From Paenibacillus tengchongensis (GTDB lineage: Bacteria > Bacillota > Bacilli > Paenibacillales > Paenibacillaceae): a stretch of DNA of 64,000 bases. Both the position numbers and the translations under genes were made by a program. Every line of letters starts with the position of its first letter. The first letter of the stretch is position 1. Below the pieces are notes generated by a model. That model worked only from the letters and a program-made list of their open reading frames with translations. It was not told where the DNA came from and ran no database searches. Positions 1 to 8,551 of the stretch are shown here, piece after piece. The DNA lies in contig NZ_WACP01000006.1 in assembly GCF_008973665.1 (NCBI RefSeq), positions 248,001-312,000 on the forward strand, written 5' to 3'.

Positions 1-493
1 GATGCGCCAGCGGATCGGGATTGCCCAGGCGCTGCTCAATGATCCGCGGCTGCTGATCCTCGACGAGCCTACCGTCGGGCTGGATCCCGAAGAACGCGTG
101 CGCTTCCGCAACCTGTTGACGGATTTATCCGGGGAACGAATTATTATTTTATCCACACACATTGTCTCGGATGTCGAAGCCACTGCCGATCAGCTTGCGC
201 TTCTGGCCAATGGCCGGCTGCTGAACCATTCCACTCCTGCAGAACTGTTGCACACGGTTCAAGGAAAGGTGTGGTCTGTGGTCATTGCAGATCATGAGCT
301 GCAGGAAGCCCGCCGCAACTGGACTATCAGCTCCACCGTCCGCCGGATGGACGGGCTGCAGCTGCGGGTTGTGTCTGACCATCCTCCGCTGCCCGGATCC
401 ACCCAAGTCCATCCAAGTCTGGAAGATGCCTATTTATACATATTATCCGCCCGGGAGGAAGCGTTCATTGAACCCTATCCGCACCATCTATAA
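1..493 (+). CDS. ABC transporter ATP-binding protein, C-terminal part (5' end outside window)
   Basis: This is the last 163 residues of an ABC ATPase; the Walker A half lies before base 1. The window opens inside the signature loop (MRQR, normally SGGMRQR). It is followed by Walker B plus the catalytic glutamate and D-loop (LLILDEPTVGLDP, residues about 16-28) and the switch histidine in ILSTHIVSD. Members of this family energise export or drug efflux with a separate membrane subunit. The reading frame ends 26 bases inside the next gene, whose product is the membrane partner, so the two are translationally coupled. The substrate cannot be told from this fragment. Confidence 0.9.
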   Translation, partial: MRQRIGIAQALLNDPRLLILDEPTVGLDPEERVRFRNLLTDLSGERIIILSTHIVSDVEATADQLALLANGRLLNHSTPAELLHTVQGKVWSVVIADHELQEARRNWTISSTVRRMDGLQLRVVSDHPPLPGSTQVHPSLEDAYLYILSAREEAFIEPYPHHL

Positions 494-2135
494 TATCGCG
501 CGGGCCGATCTGCTGGAACGGACCAGGCAGTTCACGTTCCTAATTACGCTGGGAGTAACGGTTATGGCCGCCTACTTTTTTCTCCCGCCTGCGGACAGCG
601 GCTACCGCACCCTTAGCGTCGGCGGGTACCGCGGTATTTACAACTCTGCCTGGGTTGGCGCATCCATCGCTATATCTACCACATTGTTCCTTACGCTGTT
701 TGGCTTCTATCTGGTCAAGAACAGTCTGCAGCGCGATGAACAATCGGGCTTCGGACAGATTATCGCCGCTTCCCCGGTCAGCAGGCTCCGCTATTTGCTG
801 GGGAAATTCTCGAGTAATTTTGCCGTATTGTCCATGATCTTGGCTGTTGTGATTGTGATGGCCGCCATCATGCAGTGGATACGCGGGGAAGCTTCTACAG
901 TTGAGCCGTGGCCCTTGATCGCTCCGTCCCTGTTCCTGACACTGCCTATCCTGGCCCTGGTATCGGCCCTCTCGATATGGTTTGAAGCCTGTAAGCCTTT
1001 AAGAGGCGCATTCGGCAATGTGATCTTTTTCGTGATGTATATCTCGTTTTTTTCTTTGTCGCTCTCAAACAGCTCTCCATTCGGGACCAGTATCATTACA
1101 GATCAGATCAGCGCTGCCCTCTCAGCGCTTCATCCGGACCTTCCAGGGCCTTTCGGAGTCGGCATCATCACCGCCGGCGATGGCCCTGTAGAAGTTTTTG
1201 AATGGCAGGGTATGCATTGGACTTGGACATTGGTCCGCCGGCAGCTGAGCTTGTTCCTGTGGGCTGTCGCGCCTATATTGGCCGCTGCTTTATTGTTCCG
1301 CCGCTTTCAGGAACCGCTGCACGGGGAAGATTCAGGTGTGGAGCAGAACGAAGGAACTGCTGAACCGGCGGAGCAAGGCGCCCGAGCAGCCGCTGCCGAT
1401 GCGGTTGAAGCCGGGAAGGATGAAGGGAATGAGGCGGATACCAGCGGAGAGGCTCCTCCAGATATTGCAGTTGTATTGGCACCCGCCACGGCCTGGAACG
1501 CTTTTCTGATAATGGTCTCATCCGAGTGGCGGCTCATGATGAAAGGGACTGCCCCCAAATGGTATGTTGGCGCCGGACTCCTGCTTCTGCTTGGCTTGAA
1601 CCTGCCCTTAAGCGCCTCAATGAGCCGGCTGATCTGGCCGTTGACCTGGATTTGGCCGCTGGCGCTCTGGTCCGGGATGGGCTCGCGCGAATACCGCTAC
1701 CAGACTACCTACCTCATCGCTTCAAGCCCGCGTTTTGTATCCCGGCAGCTTGCGGCAGTTTGGTGTTCAGGGTTCATGTTAACCTGTCTTACAGGAAGCG
1801 GCATTCTAATCCGGCTGCTGCTGGAGGGAGATGCGGCGGGTGCGGGTCATTGGCTGTCTGCCGCCCTGCTGATTCCCAGCCTTGCGCTTGCCACCGGGGT
1901 GCTTACCAGAACCAGCCGCGCTTTCGAGGTACTGTATATGCTGATTTGGTACCTGGGCCCGGTGAACAAAGTGCCCTATCTCGACTTTATGGTGATGGAA
2001 TCGGCGGATGGAACAAGCTGGGCCAGCGGTATAGGGATACATCCATGGCTGCTGAGTCTGATTTATTTCTTGGTCAGCTGTGGATTGTTGGGATTGGCGT
2101 ATATGGGGAGAAAGCGGATGACACGGAGCATCTAA
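468..2135 (+). CDS. ABC transporter permease (partner of preceding ATPase)
   Basis: A 555-aa multi-spanning membrane protein. I place the start at a TTG at 468 because GGGAGGAA lies seven bases upstream; longer readings run inside the ATPase gene with no ribosome site. There are two clusters of hydrophobic segments (roughly residues 20-300 and 370-555). Between them is an acidic, Ala/Glu/Gly-rich cytoplasmic linker (about residues 285-345) that looks disordered. The architecture fits an ABC-2-type export permease fused from two halves. It overlaps the ATPase by 26 bp. I see no motif that fixes the substrate. Confident on class, not on function. Confidence 0.82.
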   Translation: MNPIRTIYNIARADLLERTRQFTFLITLGVTVMAAYFFLPPADSGYRTLSVGGYRGIYNSAWVGASIAISTTLFLTLFGFYLVKNSLQRDEQSGFGQIIAASPVSRLRYLLGKFSSNFAVLSMILAVVIVMAAIMQWIRGEASTVEPWPLIAPSLFLTLPILALVSALSIWFEACKPLRGAFGNVIFFVMYISFFSLSLSNSSPFGTSIITDQISAALSALHPDLPGPFGVGIITAGDGPVEVFEWQGMHWTWTLVRRQLSLFLWAVAPILAAALLFRRFQEPLHGEDSGVEQNEGTAEPAEQGARAAAADAVEAGKDEGNEADTSGEAPPDIAVVLAPATAWNAFLIMVSSEWRLMMKGTAPKWYVGAGLLLLLGLNLPLSASMSRLIWPLTWIWPLALWSGMGSREYRYQTTYLIASSPRFVSRQLAAVWCSGFMLTCLTGSGILIRLLLEGDAAGAGHWLSAALLIPSLALATGVLTRTSRAFEVLYMLIWYLGPVNKVPYLDFMVMESADGTSWASGIGIHPWLLSLIYFLVSCGLLGLAYMGRKRMTRSI

Positions 2136-2434
2136 ATATAGAACTATTAACAATACAGGTGAGACAGCGGGCGACTACCGCCAACGGACCATATTGAAGC
2201 TATTTTCAGGAAAAACCCTTATGTTGCCGGGCTAACGGACACAGATGCATCTATTTATACTCCATCAGTGCAAATAGGCTCTTCCCGTCTCCAATAAGTG
2301 CATTCATGTCCGTTACAGCCGCCTATTCCCGAAATACTTAAAGATAAGTGTAGCTGTGTCCGTTAAGAGCGGGATGCAGGAGGAGAAGCAATCTATATAC
2401 AGAGTTACAGGCAGGATTCCATAACTACAACATA
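2136..2434. repeat. Intergenic region with TAACGGACA-type repeats
   Basis: No gene is visible between the permease stop and the terminator at 2435. TAACGGACACAG at 2233-2244 returns as its exact reverse complement at 2354-2365, and the core TGTCCGTTA occurs again at 2307-2315. The arrangement suggests a dispersed intergenic repeat or a large RNA hairpin; the function is unknown. Confidence 0.5.
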
Positions 2435-2486
2435 AAGACCCGCAAGACAGGCTGCTTGTGTTCAAGCCTCCGCCCTTGCGGGTCTT
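2435..2486 (-). terminator. Intrinsic terminator, possibly bidirectional
   Basis: AAGACCCGCAAG (2435-2446) pairs perfectly with CTTGCGGGTCTT (2475-2486), a 12-bp stem. The T-tract on the minus strand is only moderate. It lies just after the ABC-F gene (minus) and could also stop transcription of the permease operon (plus). Confidence 0.65.
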
Positions 2487-2517
2487 AATTAAACTCCAGC
2501 CGTACGGCCGGGCTTGA

Positions 2518-4074
2518 TTAGAATACCTTTGTCGTCCACTCTTCGCAGTTCCATACTTCCGTCACAACTTCACGGTAGAATTCCGGTTCGTGGGAGATCA
2601 GCAGGATGCTGCCCTTGTAGGCTTTCAGCGCACGGGCCAGCTCTTCCTTCGCATCGACGTCCAAGTGGTTCGTAGGTTCGTCGAGTACGAGCAGGTTGGT
2701 CTCACGGTTGATCAGCTTGCAGAGGCGTACCTTGGCTTTCTCGCCGCCGCTGAGGACGGCAATCTTGCTCTCAATATGCTTCGTTGTCAGACCGCATTTG
2801 GCCAGCGCGGCGCGGATTTCGAACTGGTTGTACGAAGGGAACTCGTTCCAGATCTCTTCAATACAGGTGTTATAGTTCGCTTCCTTCATTTCCTGCTCGA
2901 AATAGCCGATTTCCAGCAGGTCCCCGAGCTTGACGTCGCCGGAGATCGCCGGGATTTGGCCGAGTATGCTGCGCAGCAGCGTCGTCTTCCCGATGCCGTT
3001 CGCACCGACAAGGGCAATCTTCTGCCCGCGCTCCATCCGGAGGTTCAGCGGACGGGACAGCGGCGAATCATAGCCGATGACAAGATCTTTGGTCTCGAAG
3101 ACCAGCTTGCCGGAAGTGCGCGCATCCTTGAAGTTGAACTGCGGCTTCGGCTTCTCCTTGGCGAGCTCGATCACATCCATCTTATCCAGCTTCTTCTGGC
3201 GGGACATCGCCATATTCCGCGTAGCTACACTGGCTTTATTCCGCGCAACGAAATCCTTCAGGTCGGCAATCTCCTGCTGCTGGCGCTTATACGCAGATTC
3301 CAGCTGCTGCTTCTTCGCTTCATAGACCTGCTGGAAGTAGTCATAATCGCCCACATAGCGGGTCAGCGCCTGATTCTCCATATGGTAGATCAGATTGATG
3401 ACGCTGTTCAGGAACGGAATGTCATGCGAGATCAGAATGAACGCATTCTCATATTCCTGCAGATAACGCTTCAGCCAGACGATATGCTGCTCATCAAGAT
3501 AGTTGGTAGGTTCGTCCAGGAGCAGAATGTCAGGCTTCTCCAGCAGGAGCTTGGCCAGCAGCACCTTGGTGCGCTGCCCGCCGCTGAGATCATGGACATC
3601 CTTGTCCAGACCGATATCGGTGAGGCCCAATCCGCGGGCGGTTTCATCGATTTTGGCATCGATCATATAGAAGTCCTGACTGGTCAGCGTATCCTGAATC
3701 GTGCCGACATCCTCCAGCAGCTGCTCCAGCTCTTCCGGGGTCACGTCGCCCATCCGGCCATACATGTCATTCATTTCCTGTTCCATATCGAACAGATACT
3801 GGAACGCGCCGCGCAGCACATCACGGATTGTCTGGCCCTTGGTCAGTACCGCATGCTGGTCCAGATAACCGGTACGCACGCGCTTCGACCATTCGACCTT
3901 GCCCTCATCCGGCTGCAGCTTGCCGGTAATAATGTTCATGAAGGTGGATTTCCCTTCGCCGTTCGCACCGATCAGGCCGATATGCTCGCCCTTCAGCAGG
4001 CGGAAGGATACATCCGTAAATATCGCACGGTCGCCAAAACCGTGACTCAAACGTTCAACATTTAATATACTCAT
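2518..4074 (-). CDS. ABC-F family ATPase (YkpA/YbiT-like)
   Basis: A soluble protein of 518 aa with two ABC cassettes and no membrane domain, the layout of ABC-F proteins that act on the ribosome (translation factors or antibiotic target protection). Cassette 1 has Walker A GANGEGKST, signature LSGGQRTKV and LLLDEPTNYLD. Cassette 2 has GANGIGKTT, LSGGEKAKV and LVLDEPTNHLD. A charged linker of about 80 residues lies between them. The opening MSILNVERLSHGFGDRAIF closely resembles the Bacillus YkpA group as I recall it. I chose the ATG at 4074; AAAGGAG lies upstream with a longer than usual gap, and in-frame ATGs at 4098 and 4113 are possible. Housekeeping rather than resistance is more likely for this subgroup. 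Confidence 0.9.
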   Translation of the reverse strand: MSILNVERLSHGFGDRAIFTDVSFRLLKGEHIGLIGANGEGKSTFMNIITGKLQPDEGKVEWSKRVRTGYLDQHAVLTKGQTIRDVLRGAFQYLFDMEQEMNDMYGRMGDVTPEELEQLLEDVGTIQDTLTSQDFYMIDAKIDETARGLGLTDIGLDKDVHDLSGGQRTKVLLAKLLLEKPDILLLDEPTNYLDEQHIVWLKRYLQEYENAFILISHDIPFLNSVINLIYHMENQALTRYVGDYDYFQQVYEAKKQQLESAYKRQQQEIADLKDFVARNKASVATRNMAMSRQKKLDKMDVIELAKEKPKPQFNFKDARTSGKLVFETKDLVIGYDSPLSRPLNLRMERGQKIALVGANGIGKTTLLRSILGQIPAISGDVKLGDLLEIGYFEQEMKEANYNTCIEEIWNEFPSYNQFEIRAALAKCGLTTKHIESKIAVLSGGEKAKVRLCKLINRETNLLVLDEPTNHLDVDAKEELARALKAYKGSILLISHEPEFYREVVTEVWNCEEWTTKVF

Positions 4075-4234
4075 GGATTTAACAACTTCTCCTTTATTCA
4101 TTATCCTTGTCATATTATAAAGGTTAATGCTTCACAACTCCACAAGTTTCAGAAAGTATGCAAAAGAATTAACAGAGAGTTTAATGCGGCCAACACCCTA
4201 ATCTCTGCGGGGAAGCCCCCTTCCGAAGCAAACA

Positions 4235-4269
4235 ACAAGCCATCCCCTGCTTCTGCGGGAATGGCTTGT
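4235..4269 (-). terminator. Intrinsic terminator after amidohydrolase gene
   Basis: ACAAGCCAT (4235-4243) pairs with ATGGCTTGT (4261-4269), and inner CCC/GGG extends the stem. The minus strand continues into a T-rich stretch. It lies about 50 bp after the stop of the amidohydrolase. Confidence 0.65.
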
Positions 4270-4317
4270 CGTTCCATGCTTGTATCGCCGTGCGCCATTA
4301 CTGGCGGCATCTCAAGC

Positions 4318-5193
4318 TCACAGCGCCGCGATCCGCTCCCGGATGCGCGGGAACAGTCCGAAGGCGTTCTCATAGAACACCTTCCCGTGATGCTGCTCGG
4401 GAACGAGCCGGCGGACGAATTCGGCGTACAGGTCAATCGGCGCCAGCGGCCAGTCGGTGCCGAACAGCATTTTCTCGTAGTGGTCGGAATAGACCAGCGC
4501 CCGGCGGAAATGGTCCATGAACAGCGGCTCATTTATGAACCGCTCGAAATGCGGCCGGTCGCCGACGACCAGACCGGAGAGATCGGCATACACGTTCGGA
4601 TTCTTGGCCACCACTTCAGCCGCGTCCATCACCCACGGATCGCCCAGGTGGCAGATCATAAAGTTCACCCCGCGCTGCTGAAGGGCCAGTTCGTCGACGG
4701 TCAGCGGATGCGAATACTTGAGCAGGCCGTTCATCGAATACGTATCGCCTGTATGAATGACCACCGGCAAGCCGTATTTGGCGGCCAGCTCATACACCGG
4801 CCCATAAATCGCATCATAAACAAAATGATGGTAATAGCCGGCATACAGCTTGATTCCCGCAACCTCCGGCGCCTGCAGCCGGGCCTCAATCCGGTCAAGC
4901 TCGGCCGTTGCCCCAATTCCCGAGAGCCTGTTCGGATTGATGCCGACGCATTCCATAAGGAACGGCGGGACGGTCTCTTCAAGGTCCAGGCCCATCGGAT
5001 TGGGGGAAGCCGAGTCGGGGAAGGCCCCTTTACTCTGCTCCGTCACGCCCATTCCGATGCCCAGGACAACATCGTTCTTATCAAACTCCGCCTTCAGACC
5101 GGCAGCGCTGTAATCCACCTTGGACAGATTCGCCGCTGTACGATGGAAGCTGTCGATGTCCGACAGGTGAATATGGATATCAATGATCGGCAT
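4318..5193 (-). CDS. Amidohydrolase family protein (TIM-barrel metal hydrolase)
   Basis: 291 aa. The start MPIIDIHIH carries the HxH metal site typical of amidohydrolase_2 enzymes (decarboxylases/hydrolases). Further metal or active-site candidates are VVIHTGDT (His), MICHLGDPW (His) and the late Asp in LFGTDWPLAP. AAGGAGG lies six bases before the ATG at 5193; an ATG two codons earlier would touch the ribosome site. The gene overlaps the end of the upstream acetyltransferase-fusion gene by 14 bases, so translation is coupled and the two products probably act in one process. The substrate is unknown. Confidence 0.85.
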   Translation of the reverse strand: MPIIDIHIHLSDIDSFHRTAANLSKVDYSAAGLKAEFDKNDVVLGIGMGVTEQSKGAFPDSASPNPMGLDLEETVPPFLMECVGINPNRLSGIGATAELDRIEARLQAPEVAGIKLYAGYYHHFVYDAIYGPVYELAAKYGLPVVIHTGDTYSMNGLLKYSHPLTVDELALQQRGVNFMICHLGDPWVMDAAEVVAKNPNVYADLSGLVVGDRPHFERFINEPLFMDHFRRALVYSDHYEKMLFGTDWPLAPIDLYAEFVRRLVPEQHHGKVFYENAFGLFPRIRERIAAL

Positions 5194-8100
5194 GTGCATC
5201 CTCCTTCTCTGCCATCGTCTGATCAAAAGTCAGCTTCAGAAGCTCGCGCACATCCTCCAGACTAAGGTTCAGCTCCCCTAAGATCAGGAAGGACGGCTGT
5301 GTCCAGACGGTCTCTCCGTGCCGGAGGGACAGCCGGTGATCAATACTGTGCTCGAATACTTTATTGTTCACATATACCGAAGCCTGCTGGTTCGGGTAAT
5401 GGTTCACCGCATGCAGTACATCCTTACGGCAGACTGCTCCGGCCCGCATCATGCCTTCCGGCTCCAGCTCGGTCTCAACCGTACCGATCGGAAATCTGCC
5501 TTCCTGCGGAAGCTCCATCCAGCCTTCCGAATAAACCGGGGACGGCCGGAGATAGCTGTCCGAGAGCAGCGAGTAATGCGGCAAGGCCTTGCCACTCAGA
5601 TTAGCCACCGAATGCAGTACACAGAGCACGGGCACGCCGGGCAGCATCAGATAATGCTGGCGGACGGTAATTCCTTGATTTGCTTCATTATTCTCAACTG
5701 AAAGGGTGAGCTGCAGCCCCTGCCAGACATTGCCGAAAGCATCTGCCTTCCTGACGAAGGCTGCACTCTGCGGCTCCTGCTGGCGGCTGAATCCGCCCAG
5801 GCCGGGAACAGTTACGCCAAGTCCGCCGAGCCAAGGATTCCACCACGACCGCGGTCCTGGCTCCGGAAAGGAGCTGTCCAGCCATTCTTCGCCCAGGTAT
5901 TTCAGTGAATACACGGCAGCTCCAAAACCGGGAGAAGCCGCAATCGAGAGTACCCCGTTGCTTACTGTATAGATCTTGCCGGCTGGGCCTTCGTCCTTCC
6001 GGTAATCCACAGCTGTATCCTGCTGCGGCAACCAGAGCGCGGCCCGTTCCTGCAGGCGGTCCTCCCCATTATACACGGCCCGGATTCTCTGTCCAGCACC
6101 GCCGGATAGCGTATCCCCGCCTGTGATCTCTACGCCGGCTGTATACAAATCCTGCTCTCTCGCCAGTGTCAGCTCCCCCGCAGGCCGCTCCGGCTCACTG
6201 CCGCTCTGCAGATAGAATTCAATGTTGCCAGCCAGCGGAGTCATCTTCCGTTCATTCAGCTCCACCTTTACCGGCCCGGCCGCGAACGGATTGCCTCCAT
6301 TCAGGGTCAGCTCCAGATGGTCATCCAGAACCGGCACCACTTCGTCCCGCCGCTTCCGGGCAAAGGCACGGAAATCCGACCACTTGCGGAAGGTATGGAG
6401 GGCAACCGTCACATGCTTAGTCCGCACCGTTTCTCCGGCGGCAATCCCCCCGAGCGGATGCTCCAGTCCGAGCGTATACTCCGGCCGCAGCAGCTTCAGC
6501 GAAGGGTCCCAGCAAATCCCGCAGGTATGGCTGCCCTTATGACTGAACAGCCAATTCTCGGTGATATTGCCGCTGTCCCAGGAATCGGGATAACCGGCAT
6601 ATCCGTCGCCCATATCCACAACACGATCCTGGTAAGGCAGGATGAGCCGGCTGCCGAAGAAGCCGAAATTTGCCATTACATAGACGTCTTCCGCTGCAAA
6701 TGCACCGTCATTGCAGACCTCATGGTAAAATTCGGCCAGCCCGTTTGCCGAAAGCTTGACTACAGTCTTGACCGTAAGCCCCGGAAAAGCCTCCGATTCA
6801 TAAAGGGCCGCCAGCATCTGATCCTCCCCTTCGGGGTAAATCTGCACGTCCTTGGCCCGCTTCTTGGAGAATTCCTCGGCAAACGGCTTGCCCAGCCGCG
6901 GGAAAGCCCACCAGAAGCTGTGGTTCGAGCCAGGGGATTCGATCCACATCCCGTTGTCGAGCTTACTCATATGCAGCGAATACGCGCCGTTCACGGCGAC
7001 CCATTGGTCCCCGTGCTGCCCGCCGAAGCGGCCGTGCAGCCCCTTCATCAGGCTGGACAGCTTAACGGCGAAGGTTACCGGCTTCTCTCCGGACCGTACA
7101 GCAGTTACTTCTGCCTCGCGGGAGTACAGGCCATAGGCCCGCAGTATGAAAGACAGCGGGACAGAAGCTTTGCCCTTAGCCGGAAGCTTGATGCTTACTG
7201 CACGGTCAGCCCATTCCAGGAACTCTGCCTCCGGCAGTTCAAACCTAAACTCCGCATCCGCAGCAAAGTTATTCTCCACATTTAAATGCAGCTCAGCCGG
7301 AAGGCCAGGATGCAGCTGCTGTGCCGGAAGCACCATATCCATCTTGAGCGGAAATTTCGGGGCGACACCGATGCGGAATTCCGCCCGTTTGCCGCCGATC
7401 AGCCAGCTGCTCTTTACGACCGGATGGGTCTTCTTGTCGTTCTGCTCCTCCAGGACCGGATCAAGCGTGAACTCGCCTTCAACGAGCCAGGTTTCGCCTG
7501 GAACAAGCGTATGGGTGGCGGCCAGCTCAAAGCGGATATTCTTGTCGTTCCCGGCTTTAATTTCAATCGGCAGCTCGGCTGCCGAACGGTTTACAATGCG
7601 GTACCGGACTTTATAGGAAGAGCCGAATACCAGGTCATGTTCGTCGATTTCGGTCGTGATTTCATAATCCGGCGTGTCCAGCGCAGTTAATCCGCGGCCG
7701 CTCTTCTCGAATTCTGCCCGCAGGGCAAGCTCTCCCTTGAGCCAGGTGTAATCGAAGAAGTCAAAGCCCCGCTCCCGGCGGCCGTCCGGCTCTTGGAGCA
7801 GTTCACGGGTGCTGTCCTCATACCAGTCCAGCTCCGTGAAATAAGCAGACAGCGCCTCGGTCTGCAGCACTGTGGGAACGAAGTTCATCAGGTGGACGTA
7901 ACTGTCGTTTTTTTCCCAGAAGAAGCCGCATTTCTTGTACATCGGTACGGCCTTTGTATTGCCTGCCCAGGTGAACAGATCAAGCCGCGGCCAGCCCGCT
8001 TCGATGGTTGTACGGACGGCGTGGAGGATGAGGTTGCGGCCGACCTTCCGGCCGTGATAATCAGGCCGGACATTCAGCAGCGGTACGTATAACGCCCCTT

Positions 8101-8338
8101 CATCCTGACGGTAGTGGGCAAAGCTGCAGAAACCGACCACCTCCCGGCCGTCCACGGCAAGAAACACATGAAGATTGGAGGTCGTCTCCATCTCCCGGCG
8201 CACGCTGTCCTCCGTTTGCTGGCTGGTGCCGCCGCCCCAGCTGGCCTGGCTGCGGTTCCACATCTCGGCGACCGCTCCGGCGTAGGATGGATCATATTCG
8301 ACAATACGGATCAGATCCGCAGTAGTATTGGATGTCAT
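5180..8338 (-). CDS. GNAT acetyltransferase fused to a large beta-rich domain
   Basis: A 1052-aa protein. Residues about 10-155 are a GNAT N-acetyltransferase: the acetyl-CoA-binding stretch RPDYHGRKVGRNLI (about 91-104) is followed by NTKAVPMYKKCGF. The remaining 850 residues carry no enzyme motif I recognise. They look like successive beta-sandwich segments, with a part near residues 770-1000 (SPGFGAAVYSLKYLGEEW, then PRSWWNPWLGG) reminiscent of galactose-mutarotase-like sugar-binding folds. There is no signal peptide, so it should be cytoplasmic. GGAG lies eight bases before the ATG. It overlaps the downstream amidohydrolase. A role in modifying or sensing a carbohydrate derivative is inference only. 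Confidence 0.8.
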   Translation of the reverse strand: MTSNTTADLIRIVEYDPSYAGAVAEMWNRSQASWGGGTSQQTEDSVRREMETTSNLHVFLAVDGREVVGFCSFAHYRQDEGALYVPLLNVRPDYHGRKVGRNLILHAVRTTIEAGWPRLDLFTWAGNTKAVPMYKKCGFFWEKNDSYVHLMNFVPTVLQTEALSAYFTELDWYEDSTRELLQEPDGRRERGFDFFDYTWLKGELALRAEFEKSGRGLTALDTPDYEITTEIDEHDLVFGSSYKVRYRIVNRSAAELPIEIKAGNDKNIRFELAATHTLVPGETWLVEGEFTLDPVLEEQNDKKTHPVVKSSWLIGGKRAEFRIGVAPKFPLKMDMVLPAQQLHPGLPAELHLNVENNFAADAEFRFELPEAEFLEWADRAVSIKLPAKGKASVPLSFILRAYGLYSREAEVTAVRSGEKPVTFAVKLSSLMKGLHGRFGGQHGDQWVAVNGAYSLHMSKLDNGMWIESPGSNHSFWWAFPRLGKPFAEEFSKKRAKDVQIYPEGEDQMLAALYESEAFPGLTVKTVVKLSANGLAEFYHEVCNDGAFAAEDVYVMANFGFFGSRLILPYQDRVVDMGDGYAGYPDSWDSGNITENWLFSHKGSHTCGICWDPSLKLLRPEYTLGLEHPLGGIAAGETVRTKHVTVALHTFRKWSDFRAFARKRRDEVVPVLDDHLELTLNGGNPFAAGPVKVELNERKMTPLAGNIEFYLQSGSEPERPAGELTLAREQDLYTAGVEITGGDTLSGGAGQRIRAVYNGEDRLQERAALWLPQQDTAVDYRKDEGPAGKIYTVSNGVLSIAASPGFGAAVYSLKYLGEEWLDSSFPEPGPRSWWNPWLGGLGVTVPGLGGFSRQQEPQSAAFVRKADAFGNVWQGLQLTLSVENNEANQGITVRQHYLMLPGVPVLCVLHSVANLSGKALPHYSLLSDSYLRPSPVYSEGWMELPQEGRFPIGTVETELEPEGMMRAGAVCRKDVLHAVNHYPNQQASVYVNNKVFEHSIDHRLSLRHGETVWTQPSFLILGELNLSLEDVRELLKLTFDQTMAEKEDAHADH

Positions 8339-8476
8339 AAGTTCATCTCCTTTATGGATATTCGAAGCCCATTCGTGCTGACGGGCGCAGCAATCACAGC
8401 CCTATAAGTTCTTATTGTACTATTTACTGGAAGCCCCGGCGAGGGAACAATCTTTTTAAACTGAACATAACCTAAA

Positions 8477-8521
8477 AACAGCGGGGAACAAGGACCCGGT
8501 AATTCCCTTGCCGCCGCTGTT
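8477..8521 (-). terminator. Intrinsic terminator after MFS permease gene
   Basis: AACAGCGG (8477-8484) pairs with CCGCTGTT (8514-8521), with an inner CAAGG/CCTTG stem. On the minus strand the stem is followed by TTTTTAGG, a good release tract. Confidence 0.8.
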
Positions 8522-8551
8522 CTCTCCCCTGCCGTGGCAGACTGGTTCAAG

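Noticed and set aside
2590..4065. 491-codon open frame opposite the ABC-F gene
   Set aside because: It mirrors the ABC-F gene, which has all ATPase motifs; the opposite frame has no ribosome site or domain and low-complexity hydrophobic/Gln-rich composition.
6317..7285. 322-codon frame opposite the acetyltransferase fusion
   Set aside because: No recognisable protein features; shadow of the coding strand.
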